Below, piece after piece: positions 35,001 through 44,261 of a DNA stretch of 64,000 nucleotides (positions within the stretch are counted from its first letter, which is position 1; each line of letters starts with the position of its first letter). The stretch comes from an uncultured Alistipes sp. (lineage in GTDB: Bacteria > Bacteroidota > Bacteroidia > Bacteroidales > Rikenellaceae), in the NCBI GenBank assembly GCA_910577475.1, contig CAJTLJ010000007.1, forward strand, positions 65,347-129,346. Reading direction: 5' to 3'. The notes under the pieces are model-generated. The model made no database searches and was not told the origin of the DNA. It saw nothing but the letters and a program-made list of their open reading frames with translations. Both the position numbers and the translations under genes were made by a program.

Positions 35001-35900
35001 TTAAATATGAAAATTATCTATTACGTCCATCGGCTGCCAGTCCAGACAGCGTTTGGCTTTGGCATTGCTATAGGTATTCGATTTCGTCAGCTGTTCCAGA
35101 CGATGGCTGTCGATCGGCAATACGCCGGTCAAGTCCCCGATTTTCGCCAGGCACCAGGCCATCCAATAGGGAATGGACGGAACGCCGTGCTTCTTGCCCA
35201 GCTGTTTCCGGATGCTCTCGGCCAGCTCCGCATACGAAGGATGCCGGTCGTCGCAAAGATTATAGACGCCTCCCCTTTCCTCGATTTTCGGGACGACATG
35301 GCCGATATCCTGAACCATCATCAGACTCTTACGGGTTCGGCCGCCGGCAATATTGACGTAAAAACCCTTGTCTATGCCCCTTATCATCGCCTTCAGATTT
35401 CCGGGAGGACAGGGCCCGGTCATGAGAGAGGGCCTCAGAATCCCGAGTACGACCCGGTGCTCGTCCGCCCACCGCACGAGAAACTCTTCGGCCTGCAACT
35501 TGCTGATCGCGTAATGGGAAGCCGGATTTTTCGGACAATCCTCGTCGATGTTTTCGCCCGAGGTTATGCCGTAGACGTCCAGCGTGCTGATAAAGATAAA
35601 GGATTTCGGAAGCCCGGACTTTTCCAGGGCTCTGCATAAATTGATCGTTCCCTGAACATTTACATCGTAAAACGACTTCACCTCGTCGGCCGTCTTCGGA
35701 TACACGTGCGCTTTCCCGGCCGCGTGAAGAACCACATCGTATCTCTCCGCAAGCCGGGGAGAGGTGGCTGACATGTCTACCCGATAATCGTCATCCTCGG
35801 CAATCCCGACTGTGGCGACATCGTATCTTTCGCTCAGGATCGGCTTGATATTCCGCCCGAGAAATCCGGATGCACCCGTAAACAATAATTTTTTCATCAT
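35001..35900 (-). CDS. NAD-dependent epimerase/dehydratase (extended SDR)
   Basis: A protein of about 299 aa: nucleotide-binding MMKKLLFTGASGFLGRNI, a catalytic Tyr/Lys pair in NPASHYAISKLQAEEFL, and a substrate region LRPSLMTGPCPPGN. It modifies a nucleotide sugar (epimerisation, 4-reduction or dehydration), but the exact reaction is not readable. I begin at the double Met. It starts 44 nt beyond the stop of the ATP-grasp gene. Confidence 0.85.
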   Translation of the reverse strand: MMKKLLFTGASGFLGRNIKPILSERYDVATVGIAEDDDYRVDMSATSPRLAERYDVVLHAAGKAHVYPKTADEVKSFYDVNVQGTINLCRALEKSGLPKSFIFISTLDVYGITSGENIDEDCPKNPASHYAISKLQAEEFLVRWADEHRVVLGILRPSLMTGPCPPGNLKAMIRGIDKGFYVNIAGGRTRKSLMMVQDIGHVVPKIEERGGVYNLCDDRHPSYAELAESIRKQLGKKHGVPSIPYWMAWCLAKIGDLTGVLPIDSHRLEQLTKSNTYSNAKAKRCLDWQPMDVIDNFHI

Positions 35901-35944
35901 TCTCTGCTGTTTTTTCCTTCCGGCCGCCGATCGAGCGACCCGAC

Positions 35945-37111
35945 TCACCAATTCACGCCGCTTTTAGCTTTCCGGAATTCCGGATTCAACTGTTTCATCA
36001 GGTTGCCGATCGATCCGCAGAAAAAAGAGAGGAGATCGAATCCGACCCAATCCTGATAATAGATATCCCTGCCGAAGAAACGGAACCACGAGGGTTTGCT
36101 CCGGAACCGGTCGGGGCTCTTCAGAAACCAGAGGATCTCGAACCCGAGGTGCCGCAGGCTTTTTCCGGGCCGGTATTCGTAAGGGCGCAGGGGGCGCCCC
36201 AAGGTCGCATCCGCAATCATCGTGGCGAAGTCGACCCCCGACTTGAAGGCCGAGCGGATGCAGGCCGGAAGACGCGGATTCAGCTCCATAATCAACAGCT
36301 CGCCCGAATCGGGATCCTCGATCAGATCGAAATCGGCGAAACCGACCCACCCGATCTCCTTGAGCAGACCGGCGCAGACGGCGACGATTCCGGGATCGTC
36401 GATCGTCACGTTGCAACAGCTGCTGCCCCCGTTGACCGGATAGTAGCGCTGCTTCCAGATCACGGTGCCGTATCGCAGCTCCCGATCCGCGTCCGTAAAG
36501 ATCTGCACCTTTATCTGCCTTCCGCCCGGACGGACGAACCGCTGCAAGTGGCAGTCGCCGTACTGTTCGCGGATCCCGGGATAGACGGCGGCCAGCTCCT
36601 CGCTGCTCCGCACCAGGGTCATCCCCCGTCCTCCGGAGGTCAGATTGGGCTTCAGCAGCGCGGGATAGGGGAATCGCTTCACCTCGTCGGAGGCGGGATC
36701 CGCCGAAGCGAGATCGACCGTCTGCGGATGCGGATAGCCCCTCTTCCGGCATACGGCCATCAGCCGGTTCTTGTCATATCCGGTCATGAAGACCTCCGGA
36801 TCGGGCATCAGCACTCCGGTTTTCGGGGCAAGCTCCGCCTTGTGCAGGCTCATATATTCGGCAGTGACATCCGAAGTGGGAATCAGCACGTCGAAAGAGT
36901 GCTCGTCCAGAAACCGCATCATGAAACGGTGATAGCTCTCCGTGTCGTGACTGTCGGGGCCGATGTACCGTTCATCGGCATAAACCGAATAATAACCGTA
37001 GCCGCTTTTCCGGCGGCACAACACAGCCGTCGCATATCCGCTGCTCCGCAAACATTTCAGGATGGCTCCGGACTGAACCGTGTCTGCATCCAGAACAAGT
37101 ACTCTATTCAT
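35945..37111 (-). CDS. ATP-grasp ligase in capsule cluster
   Basis: A 388-aa protein. A Rossmann-like N-terminal part (MNRVLVLDADTVQSGAI) is followed by an ATP-grasp fold: YPALLKPNLTSGGRGMTLV (ATP-binding loop), QRFVRPGGRQIKVQIF and GFADFDLIEDPDSGELLIMELNPRLPA, where the last E and N bind metal. These enzymes form amide or similar bonds between a carboxylate and an amine; here a uronic acid or amino sugar is the likely substrate. The start overlaps the end of the Asp-box protein gene by 8 nt. Confidence 0.8.
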   Translation of the reverse strand: MNRVLVLDADTVQSGAILKCLRSSGYATAVLCRRKSGYGYYSVYADERYIGPDSHDTESYHRFMMRFLDEHSFDVLIPTSDVTAEYMSLHKAELAPKTGVLMPDPEVFMTGYDKNRLMAVCRKRGYPHPQTVDLASADPASDEVKRFPYPALLKPNLTSGGRGMTLVRSSEELAAVYPGIREQYGDCHLQRFVRPGGRQIKVQIFTDADRELRYGTVIWKQRYYPVNGGSSCCNVTIDDPGIVAVCAGLLKEIGWVGFADFDLIEDPDSGELLIMELNPRLPACIRSAFKSGVDFATMIADATLGRPLRPYEYRPGKSLRHLGFEILWFLKSPDRFRSKPSWFRFFGRDIYYQDWVGFDLLSFFCGSIGNLMKQLNPEFRKAKSGVNW

Positions 37112-38138
37112 CTCTTCCGATCATTACGGTTTCACCGTGGCCCTTCAGTCCCATAGTCGTGAAGACCACCTTCGAGCAGGCGTCAGTCCCCAGCGGGAAA
37201 CGCATCACCCCGTACTGCACGATCAGGGGCCACATATCCTTTTCGAGCCGATACACATCGGTCGTCCGGCCGTTCCGGTACTCCTTCAGGCGGGCAGTCC
37301 GATCCTTCTCGTTCTCGCCGCCTTCGACACCGGTGCTGAAAAAGGCCCGTCCGTCCCGGTAGGAGGCGCAACCGTGGCAGGGACCCTCGAAATCCTCCAC
37401 CACCTCGATCCGGCGCGTCTTCCGGTCCATCCGGACGAAATGGACGGTATCGGGACAGCTGCCCGCATCCGTTCCCCAGATCACGGCATCCGGCGTAAAG
37501 CAGAGACCGATGGCCCGCCAGTCCTGCGATCCGGAGCCGATCAGCTCCCACGTCTCTCCGTTGTCGGCGCTACGGTACAACCGGCACTCCTCGTTCCGGT
37601 CGCCGTAATCGCCCGTACCCATCCAGAGGCATTTTTCGTATTCGTCCCACTTGATGTAGTGGATATGCCGGATATCTCCGGCAGGAAATGTCCTGACGAT
37701 CCCGAAAGAGGCTCCGTTGTCCGTACTGCGGTAGAGACGGATCGCCTTCGACCGGTCCGGATTGAGCAGATACTCGCCGAAGAACAGAGTGCCGTCGGGG
37801 GTCATGCAGACCCCCTGATGTCCGGGCTTGTTCCCCTGATACCCCTGAAACAGATGGACGATGCGACCGTCCGGATCGACGACGCAGGTCTTCCGTTTCG
37901 CCGTCACCAGCATATTTCCGTTCGGCAAGGGCAGCAGATGGTGAATCCCCACCCGAAGCGCCTGACGCGACAGCCGGAAGCATCCGAAAAGACGCTCCGC
38001 AAGTCCGCCGACGCGATAACTCCTCGACACCTTTTTTCCCTCGTAATCGACGGCGAAGAAGCGCATGCCGCGCGCCACCCAGATTCTGTCGGGGGTTACG
38101 TACAGCGCCCTGCCGGACAACAGTTTCTCAAACCGCAT
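37104..38138 (-). CDS. Asp-box (BNR) beta-propeller protein in capsule operon
   Basis: A 344-aa protein with no signal peptide and two clear Asp-box hairpins, LYRSTDNGASF and LYRSADNGETW, plus weaker copies, as in sialidase-type propellers. Catalytic Arg triad and Glu-Tyr pair of true sialidases are not evident. Its overlaps with both neighbours (11 nt with the glycosyltransferase, 8 nt with the ATP-grasp gene) show it belongs to the operon. It might recognise or edit the glycan, but its task is unknown. Confidence 0.75.
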   Translation of the reverse strand: MRFEKLLSGRALYVTPDRIWVARGMRFFAVDYEGKKVSRSYRVGGLAERLFGCFRLSRQALRVGIHHLLPLPNGNMLVTAKRKTCVVDPDGRIVHLFQGYQGNKPGHQGVCMTPDGTLFFGEYLLNPDRSKAIRLYRSTDNGASFGIVRTFPAGDIRHIHYIKWDEYEKCLWMGTGDYGDRNEECRLYRSADNGETWELIGSGSQDWRAIGLCFTPDAVIWGTDAGSCPDTVHFVRMDRKTRRIEVVEDFEGPCHGCASYRDGRAFFSTGVEGGENEKDRTARLKEYRNGRTTDVYRLEKDMWPLIVQYGVMRFPLGTDACSKVVFTTMGLKGHGETVMIGRDE

Positions 38139-39333
38139 GTTTCGTCAGCTTATGAATTCCGGCCTCCAGGCCGTCCATGTATTTTTCGAAAGTGAACTCC
38201 CGGCGGAAATAGGCCCGCGCACGCTCGCCGCAGGCCGCGTAATCCTCCGGATGCTCCATGTAGGCGAGCATGGCCGCCGCCAGTCCGACGTGATCCCCGG
38301 CCGGGACGCAGCGCCCGCAGCCGGCCTCGGCGATGACCTCGCGGGCCGATCCGTTGATCGCCCCCAGAATCGGCTTGCCGACCGTCATGTACATCTGCAA
38401 CTTGCCGGGCATCGTATCTCCGACCGCATTGTTGCCCCGCAAAGTGATCAGCAGCACGTCGGCTTTCCGGTAGAAAGCGGGCATCTCGGCCCGTTTCCGG
38501 TTTCCGTAGAAGATGAAATTATCCTGCAATCCATACTCGGCGACCAGCGCCTCCAGCGCCTTGCGTCGGGAGCCGTCGCCCACGAAGTGAATCTTGTAAT
38601 CCCTTCTCGGCCCAAGCACCTTCGCCGCCTTCACGATCACCTCGAGCGTAGATCCCGTCCCGAGATTCCCGGCATACATGAAATCCGCCACGCCATTGTC
38701 TTCAGCCGTCAGATCCGTTTCGAGCATCGACGGATCGGCGTGCTGCGGGAGATAGAAGAGCCTATCCTCGGGCACGCCGTTCACCTCGTGCAGATAGCCG
38801 ATGAAAGGCTTGGAGGTCACGGCGATCCGATCGAATCCCCGGTATATCTTACGCGAAAGACCGTGCAGCCACCTGTAGAGAAGCCCCCGTTTCAGAGGCA
38901 GATGCGACTGGGCCGACACAGGCCAGAGATCGAGACAATACATCAGGAGCGGCGTCCCGTGCCTTTTCGCATAGTCCAGCGCAGGGAGCATCGACGTTAC
39001 GGGCGAAAGCTGGTAACCGATCACGACGTCGAAATCCGCCGGCAATTCCCGCACGATCTTCCGGGCGTTTCTCGCGAAGCTCCAGTAATTCAGAGCCAGG
39101 GAGAGCGGATTACGTCCGCGCGGCACCTGCCGGGAGCGAATGACACGCACGCCGTCGATCACTTCGTCGCGCTTCGAGACATCCGCATAGCCGGGATAGA
39201 TTCGCCCCTGCGGATAGTTCGGCAACCCGCACAGAACCGTCACCTCATGCCCCCGCCTCACCAGCTCGGGAGCGATGTCGTTGATCTGGAACTGCTCGGG
39301 GAAATAGTATTGCGATACGATCAGAATCTTCAT
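38128..39333 (-). CDS. GT4-family glycosyltransferase, WbuB-like
   Basis: A 401-aa GT-B enzyme: MKILIVSQYYFPEQFQINDI at the N-terminus. The C-terminal domain has YAGNLGTGSTLEVIVKAAK, and ends with the catalytic loop GSAREVIAEAGCGRCVPAGD. The N-terminal pattern is that of WbuB, the L-FucNAc transferase found with fnlA/B/C and wbuC in other O-antigen clusters; the combined presence here makes that function likely but not proven. It overlaps the next glycosyltransferase by 4 nt. Confidence 0.88.
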   Translation of the reverse strand: MKILIVSQYYFPEQFQINDIAPELVRRGHEVTVLCGLPNYPQGRIYPGYADVSKRDEVIDGVRVIRSRQVPRGRNPLSLALNYWSFARNARKIVRELPADFDVVIGYQLSPVTSMLPALDYAKRHGTPLLMYCLDLWPVSAQSHLPLKRGLLYRWLHGLSRKIYRGFDRIAVTSKPFIGYLHEVNGVPEDRLFYLPQHADPSMLETDLTAEDNGVADFMYAGNLGTGSTLEVIVKAAKVLGPRRDYKIHFVGDGSRRKALEALVAEYGLQDNFIFYGNRKRAEMPAFYRKADVLLITLRGNNAVGDTMPGKLQMYMTVGKPILGAINGSAREVIAEAGCGRCVPAGDHVGLAAAMLAYMEHPEDYAACGERARAYFRREFTFEKYMDGLEAGIHKLTKHAV

Positions 39334-40556
39334 TTAACAAGTTCCTGATATAAACCAACATAAGATTGAAAACATTTTTCACGGTCGAAACAGCGCTCGG
39401 CATGGGCGCGGCATTCCGAACTCAGGTTATCACGATCCTCTGCGACCAGAGAGTGAACAGCGTCGACGACGTCGTTCAGACGGCCCTGCCCGACAACCCG
39501 ACCCGTCCGCGCGGTCAGCGCCTCGGGACTGCCTCCGGTCCGATAGGTGATTACCGGCGTTCCGCAAGCCATCGCCTCGAGATTCGTCGTCGGATAGTTG
39601 TCTTCATAAGTCGGATTTACGAACACATCCGCCGCCGCATACCACGCGACCAGCTCCTGTATGTTTTGCGTCCGCCGGATACCGATCATACCATCCGGCA
39701 GTTCCGCAGCCTGCTTCTCGGACACCCCGACCACGACACACACATATTCCGACATCGGCAGCATCCCCCGCAACCGGATAAAATCCTTCAGACCTTTCCG
39801 GTCCGTCCACGGAGATGCGACACCGAGAATTACCTTTCGGTCATTCAAACCCGGATGCACGACCAGATTCCGCACATCACACGGCCTGAAAATATTCAAA
39901 TCTATTCCATTGTGGATGACTTTTGTCCGACAACCCTTCAAAAAAGAGTTTTGCAACAGTTCCGCCAGCCACGCCGAAACCGGGATGAACGTAAGGTTAT
40001 CGGCAACTGAGCTGAACAAACGGCTCTTCAACCGGTAATTCGAAAACGAATTATCGACAAATAGCGACTTCGGATAAGCGGCTGTCTGCGGACAGTGATG
40101 ACATTGGGTTTTCCACTTGTCGCACCCGATAAAATCGAAATGAGTGCAATGCCCCGTAAAGGGCCAGCAGTCATGCAACGTCCAGACCACCGGAATATCC
40201 TCTTTCCGCAAATAGTCGAACAACACCTCATAATTGAGATAATAGCCATGAATATTGTGCAGATGAATAATATCCGGCTTTATTTCGGACCGCAACCGTT
40301 CGACCAACCTTTTCGTTGCATGACGGCTGCCCAAACCATGCCGGTCCCGCAACAGGCTATACCAGCCGCCATGAATCTTCTCGTCCAGAGAAGAATTGAC
40401 CTGAATCGTTTGCAAACGACTTTCGTTTTTCATTCGCGGACCGTGAGCCATGTAGCAATTCCACCCCTTTTGTCGGGCCAGCAGACCGATCTCTTCGGCT
40501 ATTCTCCCGGTCGAACCGTAATTCAACGTCGTATTGATTTGCAAAAGTGTCTTCAT
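39330..40556 (-). CDS. GT4-family glycosyltransferase
   Basis: A 408-aa GT-B enzyme. MKTLLQINTTLNYGSTGRIAEEIG and the segment TLHDCWPFTGHCTHFDFIGCDKWKTQC form a conserved N-terminal pattern with a Cys/His cluster. KVILGVASPWTDRKGLKDFIR and the C-terminal NLEAMACGTPVITYRTGGSPEA contain the nucleotide-sugar binding ExxG-like region. It adds one sugar of the repeat unit; donor and linkage are unknown. Confidence 0.9.
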   Translation of the reverse strand: MKTLLQINTTLNYGSTGRIAEEIGLLARQKGWNCYMAHGPRMKNESRLQTIQVNSSLDEKIHGGWYSLLRDRHGLGSRHATKRLVERLRSEIKPDIIHLHNIHGYYLNYEVLFDYLRKEDIPVVWTLHDCWPFTGHCTHFDFIGCDKWKTQCHHCPQTAAYPKSLFVDNSFSNYRLKSRLFSSVADNLTFIPVSAWLAELLQNSFLKGCRTKVIHNGIDLNIFRPCDVRNLVVHPGLNDRKVILGVASPWTDRKGLKDFIRLRGMLPMSEYVCVVVGVSEKQAAELPDGMIGIRRTQNIQELVAWYAAADVFVNPTYEDNYPTTNLEAMACGTPVITYRTGGSPEALTARTGRVVGQGRLNDVVDAVHSLVAEDRDNLSSECRAHAERCFDREKCFQSYVGLYQELVK

Positions 40557-40571
40557 GCGATGCCGGTCTTT

Positions 40572-41690
40572 TTAATCATTCGCGAAATCCAGATTATTCT
40601 TAATCACTTCGATCTGAAAAGCGGGATTCCATTGCGTATCGATCTCCCTGAAACAAGAGGCGCGCACCTCTTCCCGGCAAGAAGTCTTCTCCCTCAACCA
40701 GCGCTCTATCACACCCGTCAGCGATTCGACACGGTCCTGCTCGAAGAAATCTCCGGTCACACCCGGAACGATCGATTCGAACTCGGGCATCTGCCGGGCA
40801 AAACAATCGTGAGTAATCACCGGCGTACCGAACGAAAGGGCGTGAATGGCCGTCAGCCCCACGTTTCCCGGGGAGACGCACAGATCGGCATTGTAAATCA
40901 ATTCGGCGCTCTTCGCATCGTCGTAACATGCCCCGTAGAACCACACCTGCTCTTCCAGCCCATCCCGGACGACCTGCGCTTCGAGTTCCTCCCGCAGGAC
41001 TCCGTCGCCCACGAACACCAGATTGCAATACGCATCCTTTCTCTTCAGTTCGGACAATGCGGCGACGAGCATCTCCAGTCTCTTGACCCGCGTCAAACGC
41101 CCGATGAAAACGATTGTCGGATAATCGTTATGAAAGTGACGCGCGAATACCGGCGAGGGGACGATCGTTTGTCTCAAAGCCAGATGATGCCGGTAATCGA
41201 GAGAATTGTGAAGAACGAACATTTTTTCCTCCGGAATCCCTTTCTCCGCCAAAAGCTTCTTCGCATAATTGCCGTATAAGAAGATTCGGGACACATGTCT
41301 GTAGAGCCAGAGTTTCATCTTCGCCTCCCACGCAGACTCCTTCCCGTACCATCCGTGCGTCCAGATATGGATCTTCTTATGTGGGAAAAACAGGAAAGCG
41401 AGCCAAAAGAAGATCCAGCAGGAGACAGACCTCGTTTCGGCTACCATGAGAAAACGGCGGTAGTTTCTGTTGAAGAGCAGCGAGATGATTCCTCTCTGCC
41501 AATACGCCTTGTTGGGATTTCCGACCGTTTTGTAGAATCTTACGTTATGCAGATTCGACGTATCCATTCGTTCGATATCGGAATCCGTATCGGCAAAATA
41601 CCAGTCGCAATCATACGTTTTATCTATCTCCTCGTAGATAGACTTCCGATACAATGCAGGAATATTGAAAATCAAACAGAGCTTTTCCAT
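40572..41690 (-). CDS. Glycosyltransferase, family 4-like
   Basis: A protein of about 372 aa. I start at MEKLCLIFNIPALYRKSIY, since the longer form overlaps the polymerase gene. TIVFIGRLTRVKRLEMLVAALSEL marks the start of the C-terminal domain. LCVSPGNVGLTAIHALSFGTPVITHDCFARQMPEF is the donor-binding segment. It belongs to the capsule operon, and its donor is unknown. It has a lower-GC composition than the housekeeping genes, like the next genes. Confidence 0.85.
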   Translation of the reverse strand: MEKLCLIFNIPALYRKSIYEEIDKTYDCDWYFADTDSDIERMDTSNLHNVRFYKTVGNPNKAYWQRGIISLLFNRNYRRFLMVAETRSVSCWIFFWLAFLFFPHKKIHIWTHGWYGKESAWEAKMKLWLYRHVSRIFLYGNYAKKLLAEKGIPEEKMFVLHNSLDYRHHLALRQTIVPSPVFARHFHNDYPTIVFIGRLTRVKRLEMLVAALSELKRKDAYCNLVFVGDGVLREELEAQVVRDGLEEQVWFYGACYDDAKSAELIYNADLCVSPGNVGLTAIHALSFGTPVITHDCFARQMPEFESIVPGVTGDFFEQDRVESLTGVIERWLREKTSCREEVRASCFREIDTQWNPAFQIEVIKNNLDFAND

Positions 41691-41707
41691 AGCAACTTCG
41701 GGCCGGG

Positions 41708-42976
41708 CTATTTCTTGTAACACGCTTTCATGCGATCACGGTTACGAGAGGTGAACCCGTATGAATAAACGATTGAAAACCAGAAAAGAGGCATCATCAG
41801 ATAAGTTCCCGAAAACATCAGTACCACAAGCGGGTAGCTGACTATGGGAATCAAATGATAGGCTCCCTGCACGATCAGACGGTGAATACGGCGCAGCGAA
41901 CCGATCAGAACGACGAGCCACAATGCGAAATAGGGAATCCCCCCCTGCAACAGCCATTCGCAGAACAAGTTATGACAGTACGGCTCGGAAATATACCGTT
42001 CGCAGATATCATATTGATGAAACGGGCCGTAGCCGAGCCCGGGTTTGGAGCCGATCAACTCTCCGGCTACCGCATAGACCCTGTCGCGTTCAGAAGTTTC
42101 TGCCATGTCGATCTTACCGTCCGCGCCGATAAAGGCAAAAGCCCGTTCCGCCCCCTTGCGAAACATTTCGTCGATACCCCATGCAGAAACATTCGTAACC
42201 GCCAAATAGAAAACCGCACCGCCAGCAGCTATCGAAAGGATCGTTCGCCAGAACTTATCTTTCGAAAAATAGAAGAGGACGGCGAGCATATTTACGATAA
42301 GCAAAACAGCACCGCCACGGCCGCCGCCCACGATGCAGATCACGGCATTCGCGATCATCAGCGCCAAAGCTATCGGACGATAATAGGAGGAGGCGAACAA
42401 TTTATAGGAGTATTTCCTATCCATATTTTTCAGCCTCAGCCCGATCGAAAAAATTCCGAAACAAATCGCAGCCACGTAGGATATCGTCTGATGACCGCCG
42501 CCGCCGCCGATTGTCGACGACATTTCGTCTTCGACATACATGGAGGGCAGGGATATGATCAGACCGATCGAACAAATAATGGCCAAAGGTTCGAGATTCT
42601 TAGCAATAAGGTCGAACCGGTCGAACCGATAACAATATGTTCCGATAATAATTCCCGATGCGGAATAGGCGAAAAAGTATCGGATCAGCTTGGAGGTGCT
42701 CGATGAATCGTCCAGATTGCCGAAAGCGAACTCGATGACATACAAAAAAAGAATCAGCAACGGAAGCAAATAGAAACCGATACTGCCCTTCGCCTGCTTG
42801 TGGTGAAACAGCTCCTGGAAAACGACGTAACAGATAGCCAGCGCATTCGTACCCAATACGGTCAGAACATATATGGGACTCTCCTCCGCACCCGTATACG
42901 ATATACCGAAAGCTGGGATTATCGCAAGGAATACGATCGTTACATACAAGCAGAAAGTTAACAAAAATCCGATCAT
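41708..42976 (-). CDS. wzy: O-antigen/capsule polymerase (Wzy-like)
   Basis: A 422-aa polytopic membrane protein with about ten hydrophobic stretches and one large periplasmic loop near residues 265-330 (SERDRVYAVAGELIGSKPGLGYGPFHQYD, which is the HxxxGxGxxxF-like zone of Wzy/ligase proteins). It would polymerise lipid-linked repeat units at the outer face of the inner membrane. Sequence identity among Wzy proteins is low, so the call rests on topology, the loop and position between transferases. Confidence 0.8.
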   Translation of the reverse strand: MIGFLLTFCLYVTIVFLAIIPAFGISYTGAEESPIYVLTVLGTNALAICYVVFQELFHHKQAKGSIGFYLLPLLILFLYVIEFAFGNLDDSSSTSKLIRYFFAYSASGIIIGTYCYRFDRFDLIAKNLEPLAIICSIGLIISLPSMYVEDEMSSTIGGGGGHQTISYVAAICFGIFSIGLRLKNMDRKYSYKLFASSYYRPIALALMIANAVICIVGGGRGGAVLLIVNMLAVLFYFSKDKFWRTILSIAAGGAVFYLAVTNVSAWGIDEMFRKGAERAFAFIGADGKIDMAETSERDRVYAVAGELIGSKPGLGYGPFHQYDICERYISEPYCHNLFCEWLLQGGIPYFALWLVVLIGSLRRIHRLIVQGAYHLIPIVSYPLVVLMFSGTYLMMPLFWFSIVYSYGFTSRNRDRMKACYKK

Positions 42977-42983
42977 AAATCGA

Positions 42984-44259
42984 CTAACTCCATTTATTTA
43001 TCAGTAAATTGCGACACTTTATCGCAGCATATTCCAGATCCGTCAGCGAGGGAACGAAAGACAATCCCAATCGGAAGCGGACGAATCTCAGAAGGCATCT
43101 CAGCCACTTCAGGTCGCTCGAAAACGGAGCCGACGGCTCGCAACAGGCGATCTTCAGGTCATCTGCATAAACGGCATCGAGCAGCGCCTTCCATTGGGGA
43201 ACGATTATCTCCGGAGAAAATTTCCGGATGAACTTTTTCGCGTTCCGGCCGTACCGTTCGTTCCGTTCGGGCGATTGCAGCAGTTCGATGATATTCCGCT
43301 GCACGTCGGTCAGCGAGGAGCACAGTACTCCGGTCTTTCCGTCGACGACCGTATCGAAATGTCCGTTTTTCCGGATCGTTACCACCGGTAGTCCGGCCGT
43401 CGCCATCTCCACGATCACCATGCCGAAAGTCTCGGAATTTCGCGAAAGATTGACCACGCCGACCGACGAGTTCAGGAAAACATCCGTCTTTTCGTCCCCC
43501 AGGATTCCGAGAAATTCGACGGACGGAATGATTTTCCCCTCCGAATCCGTTATGAAAGGAATGAACTGTTTTTCATAATGCTCCTCGGCTATGCCGTACT
43601 TACCCAGCTTCGTTTGTTCGTACAACTGTCCCGATCCGATTACCAGAAGGCGTGCGCCGGGAACCTTCTTGACGATTCCGGGCCAGATCCGGCACAATTC
43701 GCAGAACCCTTTCACAGCGGCGAGCGCCCCGACGTATACGACCGTCCTCCCGTCGTCGGACCTCGGAACGTCGCAGGAGTCGTTGATCGGATTGAAAATC
43801 GTCACGCTCTTCCGGATGACATCGTTGTCGATATACCTGTCGTACTGCTGTTTTCCGACGAATACGTTGCATTTGATCTGCGGCGTTCGCGCGACGAACC
43901 GGCAAAAATCGGCATATACGTAATTGTGGCTCCAATAGACGACCTTCAAGCGGGATCGTGCGATATCGCGCCGTATCACCTCGCTATGATCCCGTATGAT
44001 CAGGATATCCGTCCGCATGCGCTCGCACGCATCGACGACTTCGCTGTCACCGGAGATCGGGACGAATTTCCCCCCCCCCGCTTAAAAAATAGGGCCGCAC
44101 CGACAGCACGGATACGTTATATTTCGGATCCTGAGACAGATAATGCGCCAGCAGCAGCATGACGTATTGGGTCCCGCCCACACCGGGGTTTCCCTTTTCC
44201 AGGTTAGTCGCATCGACCGCAGGTCCGGGATTCTTGCCGCAATAAATCGCAATATTCAT
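42984..44259 (-). pseudogene. Glycosyltransferase split by a G10 tract (phase-OFF)
   Basis: The gene begins MNIAIYCGKNPGPAVDATNLEKGNPGVGGTQYV and continues to LSVRPYFLSGGG. It then runs into ten Gs (44079-44070), shifts frame and stops after about 70 codons. In the frame that fits nine Gs, it reads on as GKFVPISGDSEVVDACERMRTDILIIRDHSEV without a stop. The rest carries normal GT4 features (VVYVGALAAVKGFCELCRIWPG and FGMVIVEMATAGLPVVTIRKNGH). Deleting one G gives exactly 425 codons (424 aa), so the break is the tract alone. The 3' piece alone (from 44018) lacks the N-terminal acceptor domain. The gene is likely switched on and off by slippage; a read error in the tract is the simple alternative. 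Confidence 0.85.
44070..44079 (-). repeat. G10 tract in the capsular glycosyltransferase gene
   Basis: Ten consecutive Gs on the coding strand, preceded by AGC and followed by AAATTCG. Nine or twelve Gs restore the long frame; ten or eleven do not. Confidence 0.9.
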
Positions 44260-44261
44260 AA

